Shown here piece by piece: positions 53,715-62,744 of a DNA stretch of 64,000 nt. The first letter of the stretch is position 1. The number at the start of each line of letters is the position of its first letter. Both the position numbers and the translations under genes were made by a program. Source of the stretch: Archangium gephyra (lineage in GTDB: Bacteria > Myxococcota > Myxococcia > Myxococcales > Myxococcaceae). The stretch lies in contig QFQP01000006.1 in NCBI GenBank assembly GCA_003243425.1, positions 62,001 to 126,000 on the forward strand, in the 5' to 3' direction. The notes under the pieces were generated by a model, which saw only the letters and a list, made by a program, of their open reading frames with translations, was not told where the DNA came from and did no database searches.

Positions 53715-55327
53715 TTCGAATCGCGGTTCGTCAACGCAGCGCGAACGAAGCCCGAGAACAGCGGGTGCGGCGCGAACGGCTTGCTCTTGAACTCGGGGTG
53801 GAACTGGCAGCCCACGAAGTGCGGGTGCTCCGTCAGCTCGACCATCTCCACGAGGTCGAGCTCGGTGTTCAGACCCGAGAACGTCAGGCCCGCTTCACCC
53901 AGCTTGCCGCGATACTGGTTGTTCACCTCGAAGCGGTGACGGTGACGCTCTGAAATGTCCGTCGAGCCGTACAACTTCGCGGCCAGCGTGCCCGCCTTGA
54001 GCGAGCACTTGTAGGCGCCAAGACGCATGGTGCCGCCCTTGTCCTTCACGTCCTTCTGCGACTCCATCAACGAGACCACCGGGTGCGGCGTCTTCTCGTC
54101 GAACTCGAGCGAGTTTGCGCCGGTAAGCCCCGCGACGTTGCGCGCGTACTCGATGACCGCCATCTGCAGGCCGAGGCAGATGCCGAAGAACGGTACCTTC
54201 TGCTCGCGCGCGTACTTCACGGCCTGAATCTTCCCTTCAGTGCCGCGCACGCCGAAGCCGCCGGGCACCAGCACCGCGTCGCACCCCGACAACATCGCCT
54301 CGGCGCCCTTGGTCTCGACTTCCTGCGAGTCGATGAACTCGAGCTTCACCCGGCAGTCGTTGGCGATGCCGCCGTGCACCAGCGACTCGTTGAGCGATTT
54401 GTACGACTCCTGGAGCTCGATGTACTTGCCGACGATGCCGATCTTCACCTCGCCCTTGGCGGGGCGGGTGACGGTCTCGACGATGCGCTCCCACTTCTCG
54501 AGCTTGGGGCCGCGCGTCCAGATGTTGAGCAGCTCGGCCACGCGCTCGTCGAGACCCTGGCGGTGCAGCTCGAGCGGCAGCTGGTAGATGCTCTTGACGT
54601 CCGGCGAGGTGAACACGTTGCCCGTGTCCACGTTGCAGAACATCGCGATCTTGTCCTTCAGCTCCTGGGTGATCTCGCGATCGGTGCGGCAGATGAGCAC
54701 GTCGGGCTGAATGCCGATCTCGCGCAGCTTCATCACCGAGTGCTGCGTGGGCTTGGTCTTCACCTCGCCAGCCGCCGCGATGTACGGCAGCAGCGTCAGG
54801 TGCACGTAGCAGGTGTTGTCGGCGCCCACGTCGTACCGCATCTGACGGATCGCCTCGAGGAACGGGAGCGACTCGATGTCACCGACCGTGCCACCGACCT
54901 CCACGAGCACCACCTCGTGGCCCTCGGCCGCCGCGTGGATCATCGCTTTGATCTCGTCGGTGATGTGCGGGATCACCTGCACGGTCTTGCCGAGGTACTC
55001 GCCGCGACGCTCTTTGGTGATGACCGAGTGGTACACGCGGCCGGTGGTGAAGTTGTTGAGGCGCGACATGCGCGCGTCGGTGAAGCGCTCGTAGTGACCG
55101 AGGTCCAGGTCGGTCTCGGCGCCGTCGTCGGTGACGTACACCTCACCGTGCTGAATGGGGCTCATCGTGCCCGGGTCGACGTTGATGTACGGGTCGAGCT
55201 TGACGAGCGTGATGTCGAGGCCGCGGTTCTCGAGCAGGGCGCCCATCGAGGCGGAGGCCATGCCCTTTCCGAGGGAGCTCACGACGCCGCCGGTGGTGAA
55301 AATGAACTTCGTCTTTCGCTGGCGCAT
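53711..55327 (-). CDS. pyrG: CTP synthase
   Basis: 538 aa. 'FIFTTGGVVSSLGKGMASASMGALL' is the amidoligase P-loop, 'LDPYINVDPGTMSPIQHGEVYVTDDGAETDLDLGHYERF' the UTP/ATP site, and the class I GATase carries the nucleophile Cys in 'FFGICLGLQMAVIE' with 'GCQFHPEF' (His/Glu). It converts UTP to CTP with glutamine. ATG at 55327. Downstream the hydrolase gene overlaps by 4 nt. Confidence 0.97.
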   Translation of the reverse strand: MRQRKTKFIFTTGGVVSSLGKGMASASMGALLENRGLDITLVKLDPYINVDPGTMSPIQHGEVYVTDDGAETDLDLGHYERFTDARMSRLNNFTTGRVYHSVITKERRGEYLGKTVQVIPHITDEIKAMIHAAAEGHEVVLVEVGGTVGDIESLPFLEAIRQMRYDVGADNTCYVHLTLLPYIAAAGEVKTKPTQHSVMKLREIGIQPDVLICRTDREITQELKDKIAMFCNVDTGNVFTSPDVKSIYQLPLELHRQGLDERVAELLNIWTRGPKLEKWERIVETVTRPAKGEVKIGIVGKYIELQESYKSLNESLVHGGIANDCRVKLEFIDSQEVETKGAEAMLSGCDAVLVPGGFGVRGTEGKIQAVKYAREQKVPFFGICLGLQMAVIEYARNVAGLTGANSLEFDEKTPHPVVSLMESQKDVKDKGGTMRLGAYKCSLKAGTLAAKLYGSTDISERHRHRFEVNNQYRGKLGEAGLTFSGLNTELDLVEMVELTEHPHFVGCQFHPEFKSKPFAPHPLFSGFVRAALTNRDSK

Positions 55328-55427
55328 AGGCGCGTATGACGCTGGAACAACCCCAACGTCAACGCCCCTTTCTCGCGGGATTTCCCGTCGGGTTTTGAAC
55401 TAGGACCGACTCCCTTTCGCTCCCTGA

Positions 55428-57236
55428 TCAGGGCCCGCTGATGCGAATCAGCGGCAGCACGGTCGACAGCGGTGAGGCCATCGTCACGAAGCGCGTGGGC
55501 TCCATGCCCAGCGCGGCGCAGACCCCGGCGTTGAACCCATACACGGTGCGATTGATGCCCCCCGAGCCGGTCACCGCGTACGCGCCGCGCACGAACGACG
55601 GCAGACCGAACGAGTCGCACGCCGCGGTCTGATGCGCGGGAATGTCGAGCAGCACCGACGCGGTCTGGCTCGCGTGCACCAGAGCCTGGGTGCAGTTGGC
55701 GTCGCTGAAGAGCTGCACGGGCTCCCACTGCAGCGTGGCCGGCACCTGATGGAGGCTCGCGCCGTTGAAATAGAACTCTCCGCCCGGCACCCCATCGACG
55801 ATGACGTGCGGCGACAGGGGCCACGGCGTGACCGGCGTGCCGTTGGCGGTGGTGGCGTGAACGAAGCGCTGACCGTCGGTGCGCGAGTCACCGCGAAGGT
55901 TGATCAGCGGGAACTGATTGGCGGTCAGCGGCGTGCCGAGCACGTACACGCTCTGGCCCGGGCCCGTGGTGGCCGGCGTGGTCGAGCCGGGTGAGCAGTA
56001 GGTGTTCTGCATGCCGAGCACCGTGCGGTAGCTGGTGTTGGCCGTGCCGCCGCCTCCGAAGCTGTTGACCTCGACGTACGCGGGCATGGGCGTTTCGGTG
56101 CTGCCCACGAACGCGACCTGGCCCGAACCGCAGCCGGTGGTGACGAGGCCCGACGTGCTCGTGGAGTGAACGAAGGGAATGAGGTGCGCGGTGTTCGGCG
56201 TGTTGCCGTTCACGAGGCGGGCGGGTTGGTTGGTGGGCCCGTCCCACACGCCGCCGACGACCGCGCTGCCGTCAGCGCCCTCGTTGATCTGCGCGCGCAG
56301 GTACGTGTCGGTGCCGAAGGACGTGCGGGTGAAGGCCACGAAGCCCGACGGCGGCTCGTTCACGTAGGGCACGTAGCTCGAGTCGGGCGTGGTGCTCGCC
56401 GGGCTGCAGCTGAGCGTGCCGTTCGGCATTCGACGCCGCGTGAAGATGGCCGGAGGTTGCGCGCCCGTGCGACGGTAGACGTCGTACCCGAGCGAGGTGC
56501 TCTGCACGAACCAGGTGGCGGTGGTGCAGGCCGCGGGCACCGCGAGCAGTTGCTGCGTGCATGAGCCGTCGCCGTAGAAGCCGCCTTCGCTGCCAGTCGA
56601 GACCGGAGGCATCAGCAGCTCCGTGCCCGCAGGAAGACAACGCAATGAACCGTCGATCGACTTCTTCACCGTGCAGCGCACGTTGAGCGTGGTGTCGAGG
56701 AAGTAGAGGCCGATGGCGTTGCCGCGCTCGTCGTCGATGCCCACGAAGCTCAGGCGCGCGCCCGACCGGTTGTAGGTCGTGTACTTGCCGCCCGGGAAGT
56801 CGACGCCCGCGTCGAGGGCCGTGCCGCCGCCTGTCGCGGAGCCGCCGCCGGTGGAACTGCCGCCACCCGTGCTCCCGACACCGCCGCCCGTCGCCGAGCC
56901 CCCGCCGGTGGAAGTGCCGCCGCCGGTGCTCCCGTCACCACCGCCCGTCGCCGAGCCCCCGCCGGTGGAAGTGCCGCCGCCCGTGCTCCCGCTACCGCCA
57001 CCCACTGCGGAGCCGCCGCCGGTGCTCCCGTCACCACCGCCCATCGCGGAGCCGCCGCCAGTCGCCGCGCCGCCGCCAGTCGAAGTTCCGCCGCCCGTGC
57101 TCCCATCACCTCCGCCGGTCGCCGACCCCCCACCGGTTGTGTTGCCACCACCTGTGGCACCTCCGTCGGTATTCGACATGGACCCACAACCAACCACTGC
57201 GACACACGCGACGAGCAAAGCGACGCGATTGAACAC
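55428..57236 (-). CDS. Lipoprotein with long Gly-rich linker, unknown ectodomain
   Basis: 602 aa. GTG start at 57236 with GGGAG 6 nt upstream. Lipobox 'VVGC', then about 115 residues of imperfect 'GGGSATGGGDGSTGGGTSTGGG'-style repeats (residues ~25-140), then a ~460-residue ectodomain with several paired cysteines and repeated 'F.G..L.....T.Q....F.D..C.Q.L' patterns ('LLAVPAACTTATWF', 'PVQLFSDANCTQALVHA'). No known catalytic motif. The linker would hold the ectodomain away from the outer membrane. It shares a conserved upstream block with the lipoprotein gene starting at 63394. Confidence 0.82.
   Translation of the reverse strand: MFNRVALLVACVAVVGCGSMSNTDGGATGGGNTTGGGSATGGGDGSTGGGTSTGGGAATGGGSAMGGGDGSTGGGSAVGGGSGSTGGGTSTGGGSATGGGDGSTGGGTSTGGGSATGGGVGSTGGGSSTGGGSATGGGTALDAGVDFPGGKYTTYNRSGARLSFVGIDDERGNAIGLYFLDTTLNVRCTVKKSIDGSLRCLPAGTELLMPPVSTGSEGGFYGDGSCTQQLLAVPAACTTATWFVQSTSLGYDVYRRTGAQPPAIFTRRRMPNGTLSCSPASTTPDSSYVPYVNEPPSGFVAFTRTSFGTDTYLRAQINEGADGSAVVGGVWDGPTNQPARLVNGNTPNTAHLIPFVHSTSTSGLVTTGCGSGQVAFVGSTETPMPAYVEVNSFGGGGTANTSYRTVLGMQNTYCSPGSTTPATTGPGQSVYVLGTPLTANQFPLINLRGDSRTDGQRFVHATTANGTPVTPWPLSPHVIVDGVPGGEFYFNGASLHQVPATLQWEPVQLFSDANCTQALVHASQTASVLLDIPAHQTAACDSFGLPSFVRGAYAVTGSGGINRTVYGFNAGVCAALGMEPTRFVTMASPLSTVLPLIRISGP
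56821..57162 (-). repeat. Tandem Gly-linker repeats inside the lipoprotein gene
   Basis: About 340 bp of near-tandem GC-rich units (consensus of 18 to 60 bp; on the + strand CCGCCGCCGGTGGAAGTGCC and variants) that encode the Gly/Thr/Ser linker. Unit copies differ mainly at third positions, showing expansion by slippage or unequal crossing over followed by drift. Assembly errors in copy number are plausible here. Confidence 0.85.
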
Positions 57237-57309
57237 GCGGACTCCCTGGAAAGAGGAGTCGCGATGGCATCACGCCGTCACCGCTCACACATCACAGCGA
57301 AACCTCACC
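57237..57309 (-). promoter_or_regulatory. Conserved upstream block, copy 1
   Basis: The block just upstream of the lipoprotein start at 57236. Its distal 21 bp (57289-57309; sense-strand core GAGGTTTCGCTGTGATGT) are identical to a block at 63447-63467 upstream of another lipoprotein gene, and lie exactly 53 nt from the start codon in both. The stretch in between is also similar at about two thirds of positions, without gaps. Probably a shared promoter and leader. Confidence 0.65.
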
Positions 57310-57386
57310 TCACGGCGTTCGCAGCCAGAAGCCCGGCGCGACCACGACGGTTCGCATGGCGACGAACACTGGCTAGCTTCCCCGTC

Positions 57387-59141
57387 GTGCCTCGCCGTCT
57401 CCGGGAACTGATTCTTCTTTCGCTGGTCACCGTCTCGTCGTGCTCGCTGCCGCAGAACTTCATTCGCGGGACCAATGAGCTGCCCGAGTTCACCAACGAC
57501 GAAGGCACGTGGCGCGACGTCGACGTGACCATGCGCGACGGCGTGAAGTTGAAGACCCACATCATGATGCCGAAGGGCGTCGAGCGCGCGCCGGTGGTGA
57601 TGATGCGCAACCCGTACCCGCGCGACCTGCTCTTCACGTTCAACTGCAGCGTGCTGGTTCGCTACGGCCTGGGCTGCGTCATTCAAGACGCGCGCGGTCA
57701 GCGTGAGAGCGAAGGTGAATGGACACCGCTGATTCACGAGCCGCACGACAGTGAAGATGCGCTCGCGTGGCTCGACGCGCAGCCGTGGGCCGAATCGATC
57801 GCCCTCTACGGTCAGAGCTACCTGGGCGGCACGGCGCTCGCGGCTGGCGCGAAGCTGACGCCGAAGGTGAAGACGCTCGTGGTCGTGGTGTTCGGCACCG
57901 ACCTGCGACCCGTGATCTCGGAGCGAGGGCTCTTTCCTCACGAGTTGCTCACGGCCTGGGCGGCATACATGCCCGGTCGCGAGCGCCCGGAAGACCCCAT
58001 CGGCTCGTTCGACAAGGCGCTCAAGACGCGGCCTCATTACGACGTCGACTTCGGCGGCAAAGCCGACTGGTACCACCTGTGGCTCGAAGGCGTGTTGCCG
58101 CACGACGGCCTGTGGGAGCTGCCCGAGACCAAAGAGTTCCTCGCGGTGCCGCCGAAGATTCAGGTGCCGGTGCTCTACATCGAAGGGTTCGATGACCCGT
58201 TCCTCGAAGCGGGCCTGAGCACGTTCTCGCGCCTGGGCAGTCGCGACCGGAGCCTGCTCGCGCTGCTGCCGGTGACGCACATCGGCGGCCAACCCGGTGA
58301 GCTGCAGGTGAAAGACGCCGAAGGTCAGTACCTGTGGAAGCTGCCGGTGCCGTGGTTGCTCCATCACCTGAAAGGCGCGCCGTTGCCGTACCCCTCGACG
58401 GGCGTGCTCACCTGGGCGCGCAACGACGTGAAGCCGTCACATCGCGAGAGCTGGCCGCCGCCGACCCGCAACGAAGTGCGCGTGCTGCAGGCGAAGCCCG
58501 CGAAGGAATCTCCGTGCACGCAGTACGAGCTGGGTGGCGTGGAGGGCACCACGTCGCTGCTGTCGTACCGCTACAACCCGGACCACCCGTGGATGACCGA
58601 GGGCGGCTCGCGCTCGCTGGGCATGCGCATCGTCGGGCTTCCGGGAAAGGTGGACCCCGGACCGCAACGCCAGACGTGGGACTGCAACCGCAGGGACGTG
58701 GTGCGCTTCACCACCGAACCGCTCAGCAGTGATGCGCGACTCGCCGGTCGCATGCAGCTCAACCTCACGGTGCGCAGCTCGGCGAAAGACACGGCGTTCT
58801 ACGCGAAGCTGGTGGACATCGACGAGAACGGGAAGGCCGTGCATCTGACCGACGGCGCGGCCACGTTGCGGCTGCCCACCGCGAAGGACGAGACCTATGT
58901 GCCCTACGAGCCGCACTCGGTGCGCACGGTGGAGATCGACTTCGTGCCGACCGAATGGAACGTGCCGGCGGGCCACCGCATCGGGCTGTGGGTGAGCTCG
59001 TCGAACTACCCGGCGCTGTCGGCGCACACCAACACCGAAGAGCCGTGGTTCAAGGCCACGCTGCCGCGCCTTGCTGAACAGACGCTCGAGCTCGGTGGGC
59101 CGTCGAAGCTGGTCTTGAAGTTGAGTGACCCCGGACAATAG
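57387..59141 (+). CDS. CocE/NonD-family hydrolase lipoprotein
   Basis: 584 aa from the GTG at 57387. Signal sequence with lipobox 'VSSC'. 'WRDVDVTMRDGVKLKTHIMMPKG' and 'APVVMMRNPYPR' open the X-Pro dipeptidyl-peptidase/cocaine esterase fold; the nucleophile is in 'IALYGQSYLGGTALAAG', acid in 'YIEGFDDPFLEAG', and the C-terminal jelly-roll (PepX_C) ends with 'GHRIGLWVSSSNYPALSAHTNTE'. Members are esterases or amidases with acyl-enzyme mechanism. It diverges from the upstream lipoprotein gene. The FHA gene begins 2 bp after its stop. Confidence 0.87.
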   Translation: MPRRLRELILLSLVTVSSCSLPQNFIRGTNELPEFTNDEGTWRDVDVTMRDGVKLKTHIMMPKGVERAPVVMMRNPYPRDLLFTFNCSVLVRYGLGCVIQDARGQRESEGEWTPLIHEPHDSEDALAWLDAQPWAESIALYGQSYLGGTALAAGAKLTPKVKTLVVVVFGTDLRPVISERGLFPHELLTAWAAYMPGRERPEDPIGSFDKALKTRPHYDVDFGGKADWYHLWLEGVLPHDGLWELPETKEFLAVPPKIQVPVLYIEGFDDPFLEAGLSTFSRLGSRDRSLLALLPVTHIGGQPGELQVKDAEGQYLWKLPVPWLLHHLKGAPLPYPSTGVLTWARNDVKPSHRESWPPPTRNEVRVLQAKPAKESPCTQYELGGVEGTTSLLSYRYNPDHPWMTEGGSRSLGMRIVGLPGKVDPGPQRQTWDCNRRDVVRFTTEPLSSDARLAGRMQLNLTVRSSAKDTAFYAKLVDIDENGKAVHLTDGAATLRLPTAKDETYVPYEPHSVRTVEIDFVPTEWNVPAGHRIGLWVSSSNYPALSAHTNTEEPWFKATLPRLAEQTLELGGPSKLVLKLSDPGQ

Positions 59142-59143
59142 CC

Positions 59144-60055
59144 ATGCCCACTTCGGTCGTGCTGCGCCTCCCCGACGACACGCTCGTCACCGCGAGCCCC
59201 GGCGCCATCATCGGCCGCGCGTTCTCGGCAGAGGTCTCGATTCAAGACGGCCGCGTCTCCGAAGCGCACGCGTTGCTGAGCCTGCGTGACGGCGCGCTGG
59301 TGCTGCTCGCGTTGCGTGGCCGGCTGCGCGTCGACGGTGCCGACGTGCCGCGCGTGACGCTGCGTGAAGGTCAGACGCTGGAGCTCGCGCGTTCGGTGTC
59401 GCTGCGCGTCGAAGCGGTGCGGCTCCCCTCGCGGGTGCTCGCCGTCGAAGGCGAGGGGGTTCCCACGCAGGTGCTCTCGGGCGTGGTGTCGGTGTGCGTC
59501 GCGCCGAAGCTGCACCTCGTCTCTGGCGTCGTTCCTGACGCGGCGGCGCTCATTTTCAGCGACGGGCTCGCGTGGTTCCTGCGTGAAGGCAGTGAAGCGC
59601 CCCGGCGCGTTCGCGCCGACGAAGCGCACGAGGTCGCGGGGCACGCGCTGCGTTTCGTCGAGCGCACCCTGGGGCAAGCCGGTGTTCCCGAGACGGCGCC
59701 GGGTGCTCCGGCGAGCGTGCTCAAGCTCTCGTGTCACGACGACGTCGCCCACGTATGGCCGGCGGCGGCGACGGAGCCGGTGATGGTGAGCGGCCAGGCA
59801 GCGCAGTTGCTGCGGGTGCTGCTCGACGCCGGCGCGCCGCTTCGCTGGGAAGCGCTGGCGACGAAGTTGTGGCCGCGCGACGAGGTCGACGAAGTCGTGC
59901 GGCATCGGCTCGACGTGTTGCTGGGGAAGCTGCGGCGCCGCCTCGAAGCGGGCGGGGTGCGGCGGGATCTCGTCACCGCGCATCGCAACGGCAGCATCGA
60001 GCTCGTGTTGTACCCGGGAGATCAAGCGCACGCGCGGGGCGCCCGTGCTGGATGA
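59144..60055 (+). CDS. FHA-like protein with C-terminal winged-helix domain
   Basis: 303 aa. Residues 1-95 form an FHA-type fold: 'GAIIGRAFSAEVSIQDGRVSEAHALLSLRDGALVL' has the G-R...S..H core that reads phospho-threonine. Residues ~205-290 are a winged-helix of the transcriptional-regulator (OmpR/SARP-type) kind: 'AAQLLRVLLDAGAPLRWEALATKLWPRDEVDEVVRHRLDVLLGKLRRRLEAGG' followed by 'VTAHRNGSIELVL'. The combination suggests a DNA-binding protein that docks to a phosphorylated partner, and the overlapping downstream gene is a Ser/Thr kinase. Confidence 0.82.
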   Translation: MPTSVVLRLPDDTLVTASPGAIIGRAFSAEVSIQDGRVSEAHALLSLRDGALVLLALRGRLRVDGADVPRVTLREGQTLELARSVSLRVEAVRLPSRVLAVEGEGVPTQVLSGVVSVCVAPKLHLVSGVVPDAAALIFSDGLAWFLREGSEAPRRVRADEAHEVAGHALRFVERTLGQAGVPETAPGAPASVLKLSCHDDVAHVWPAAATEPVMVSGQAAQLLRVLLDAGAPLRWEALATKLWPRDEVDEVVRHRLDVLLGKLRRRLEAGGVRRDLVTAHRNGSIELVLYPGDQAHARGARAG

Positions 60056-62744
60056 CGAGGGCTCCATCGCGCCAGCGCCATCGGAAGGCGCGCCTTCGAC
60101 GACCGCGTCGCCCGCCGGGTTGAACGGCCTGCGACATCGCGAAGGTGGCGAGCTCGGCCGCGGTGGCATGGCGCGCGTGTCGTCGGCCTTCGACCCGGTG
60201 CTCGAGCGGCCACTCGCGCTCAAGCGCACGTTGAGCGGCGCACCCGCCGATGACGCGCGACTGCTGCGCGAAGCCAGGTTGATGGCGCGGTTGGACCACC
60301 CCTCCATCGCGCAGGTGCTCGACGTTGGCCTCGACGCCAGCGGAACGTTGTTGTGCGTGATGCCCGTTCGGCAGGGCATCTCGCTCGCCGAGGCCGTGCG
60401 GCGTGAGCCGGTGCCGGCGTTGTTGCGTGCGCTGCTGAGCGCGAGTCAGGCGCTCGCGCATGCCCACGCGCGTGGCGTGGTTCATCGTGACGTCTCGCCG
60501 ACCAACGTGCGGCTCGACGCAGACGGCGCCGTGTGGCTGCTCGACTGGGGCCTCGCGGCGACGTTCGAGGAAGCCGCGCTGGGTGGCTTTCGTGGCGGAA
60601 CGCCGGGCTGCATGTCGCCCGAGCTTCGTGACGGTCGCGCGGCCGGGCCCGCGAGTGACGTGTGGAGTCTCGGCGCGCTGCTGCACCTCATCTGCACCGG
60701 GGCGTTGCCGAAGAACGAAGTGTCGGCGCGACCGCCGGCCTGTCCGCGACCGCTGTGGGCAGTGGTTCGCAAGGCGCTCTCGTTCGAGCCTGCCGCGCGC
60801 TACGCCGACGCCCGCGCGTTCTCAGAAGAGCTCGCGCGCTGGCTCGACGGGCAGCCACTCGTGGCGTGGCCTGAAGGCCCGGTCGACACGCTGGTGAGAG
60901 TCGCCGGCCGCCGACCGCGATTGACGCTCGCGGTCTCGCTCGCGGTGGTGGTGGTGCTGTCGATCGCCGTCGTCGCTGGCGTCGCGGTGCTGCGCGCACA
61001 GGCGCGTGAGCGCGAAGCCACGTCGCGGCTGCTGCGTGAATCGGCGGAGCGCGCATTGGCGGTCGACGACGTTGCGTTGGCGCGTTCGCTGGCGACGGAG
61101 GCGCTGGTGTTGCGCGACGACGTGCGCGCGCGTGGCGTGCTGGCTGCGTTGGCGCGCGTTCCGGACGTCACCGTGAAGCCGCTGGCGCTCCCCGGTTGTG
61201 TGGCTGGTGACGTCGACGAAGGTCACGTCACCTGCGCTGAGCCGGGCGTGCACGTCGCGCGCATGGCCGATGGTCGCGTGTTGCGCGCGCGCGGAGGCAC
61301 CGTAGAGACGCTCGTCACGCTCGGTGAGGAGCGCGCGCGGCTCGGCGGCGGAACTCCCGAGGTCTCGGTCGACGCGTCGCGAACGCGCGCCGTCGTGGCC
61401 GTGCCCGAAGGCGTGCTGGTGCTGCAGGCGGGTCATCTCGGGCCAGCCTTGACGCCATGCACCGCCGGGCAGCCGGTTCGCTTCGCGCGGCCGCGCGGTG
61501 AAGGCGCGCTGGTGTTCTGCTCCGACGATGAATTGGTGTTCACGTCGTCGACCGCCGTCGAGCGTCGCGTGCACATCAGCGGTCTTGGCACCGTGTTGCG
61601 CGGCGTGCATTCCGGGGCGCTGCTCGATGACGACACGCTGCTGACGGGAACCGCGAATGGTCAGCTGGGCATCATCGACCTCGCTGCGCAGACGCTCCGG
61701 TGGGCTGCGCCGAGCGGTCTCGGTCTGCTTCACACTGTCGTCGCCTCGCGTGACGGTCGCTCGGCGCTCGTCGCGGGGGAAAAGGGCGCCGCGTTGCTCC
61801 GCGTTCGCGAAGGGCAGGTGTTGCCGCTCGGGAGCTCCGTCTCGCGTGCGTGGCGCCTCGGTGAACACGGCTTCGCCGTCAGCGATGGTGCGCGGCTCTC
61901 GGAGGTCCTCACGCCTGCAGGGCTCTCGATGACCCGCGGGCTCCACGGGCTCTCGGCCCTGGCGGTGCACGATGGAACGCGGCGCGTGGCGGCGGGTGAC
62001 AGCATGGGCTCCGTGCAGGTGATGCACTTCGAGCGTGGCGTCGACTTCACCATCTCCGGACTGCCGCGCGTCGTGAAGTCACTCGCGTTCTCCAGCGACG
62101 GCCGCTTTCTGGCCATCGGCGCAGCAGGGCCTGATGGCGTGCTGCTGTACGACGTGAGCCAGCGCGCGCCCGCTCGTTTGAAGACGCCGTGGGACGGTGA
62201 CCCCGCAGTGCGTGCACGTCACGTCGCGTTCTTCGACGTGGCCTGCATGATCTTCTTTGGCTGGGGGGCGCCACCGCGCGCTGCCTGTGTCGATGGCGAT
62301 GCGTTCGCCGAGCTCCCGCTGCCGCAATTGCCTGCAGACGTGCGTGAGCTCGCGGCGCGGCCGGGTGAACTGTTGCTGACCGAGACGCCTGACCTGGTGT
62401 GGCGCGTGACGATGACCCGCGAGCGTCAGGTGGTCGCGTCGCCGGTGCGCGAGTCCCGGGCTCGACTGGTGGCGCTCTCGTCGAGCGGTCGAGCCTCGTT
62501 CTCGAACGCGCCCGAGCTGAGCGCGGTGGCGGTCGCCGACGATGGCCGGCTCGCGTCGTGCCGCCTCGATGGCACGGTGGAGCTGCGGGACGAGCGCGGC
62601 GCGCTGCAGTTCATCGCTGCGGCCCACCAGCAACGTTGCGCGCGCGTCAGCTTCTGCGACCAGCAGCGCGCGCTGTGCACCGCCGGGTGGGACGGTGCCT
62701 TTCGGGTGCTGAACGCTCAGTCGAGCGTCACGTGGTCGAAGTAG
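60045..62744 (+). CDS. Transmembrane Ser/Thr protein kinase with beta-propeller-like sensor
   Basis: 899 aa. Kinase domain at ~28-285: Gly loop 'GELGRGGMARV', Lys in 'LALKRTL', catalytic 'VVHRDVSPTNVRL', metal site 'LLDWGLA' (DWG instead of DFG, common in myxobacterial kinases), activation end 'GTPGCMSPE'. A TM helix follows at ~300-325 ('LAVSLAVVVVLSIAVVAGVAVL'). The C-terminal ~550 residues repeat short strand motifs ('VTVSASRDGRSALVAG' style), suggesting a WD40/PQQ-like propeller outside the cytoplasm. GTG start at 60045 overlaps the FHA stop by 11 nt. The 3' end overlaps the convergent lipoprotein gene by 28 bp. Confidence 0.88.
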   Translation: MLDDEGSIAPAPSEGAPSTTASPAGLNGLRHREGGELGRGGMARVSSAFDPVLERPLALKRTLSGAPADDARLLREARLMARLDHPSIAQVLDVGLDASGTLLCVMPVRQGISLAEAVRREPVPALLRALLSASQALAHAHARGVVHRDVSPTNVRLDADGAVWLLDWGLAATFEEAALGGFRGGTPGCMSPELRDGRAAGPASDVWSLGALLHLICTGALPKNEVSARPPACPRPLWAVVRKALSFEPAARYADARAFSEELARWLDGQPLVAWPEGPVDTLVRVAGRRPRLTLAVSLAVVVVLSIAVVAGVAVLRAQAREREATSRLLRESAERALAVDDVALARSLATEALVLRDDVRARGVLAALARVPDVTVKPLALPGCVAGDVDEGHVTCAEPGVHVARMADGRVLRARGGTVETLVTLGEERARLGGGTPEVSVDASRTRAVVAVPEGVLVLQAGHLGPALTPCTAGQPVRFARPRGEGALVFCSDDELVFTSSTAVERRVHISGLGTVLRGVHSGALLDDDTLLTGTANGQLGIIDLAAQTLRWAAPSGLGLLHTVVASRDGRSALVAGEKGAALLRVREGQVLPLGSSVSRAWRLGEHGFAVSDGARLSEVLTPAGLSMTRGLHGLSALAVHDGTRRVAAGDSMGSVQVMHFERGVDFTISGLPRVVKSLAFSSDGRFLAIGAAGPDGVLLYDVSQRAPARLKTPWDGDPAVRARHVAFFDVACMIFFGWGAPPRAACVDGDAFAELPLPQLPADVRELAARPGELLLTETPDLVWRVTMTRERQVVASPVRESRARLVALSSSGRASFSNAPELSAVAVADDGRLASCRLDGTVELRDERGALQFIAAAHQQRCARVSFCDQQRALCTAGWDGAFRVLNAQSSVTWSK

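Noticed and set aside
55422..55433. CCCTGATCAGGG palindrome at the end of the lipoprotein gene
   Set aside because: Includes the stop codon and has no loop; it cannot form a stable terminator stem.
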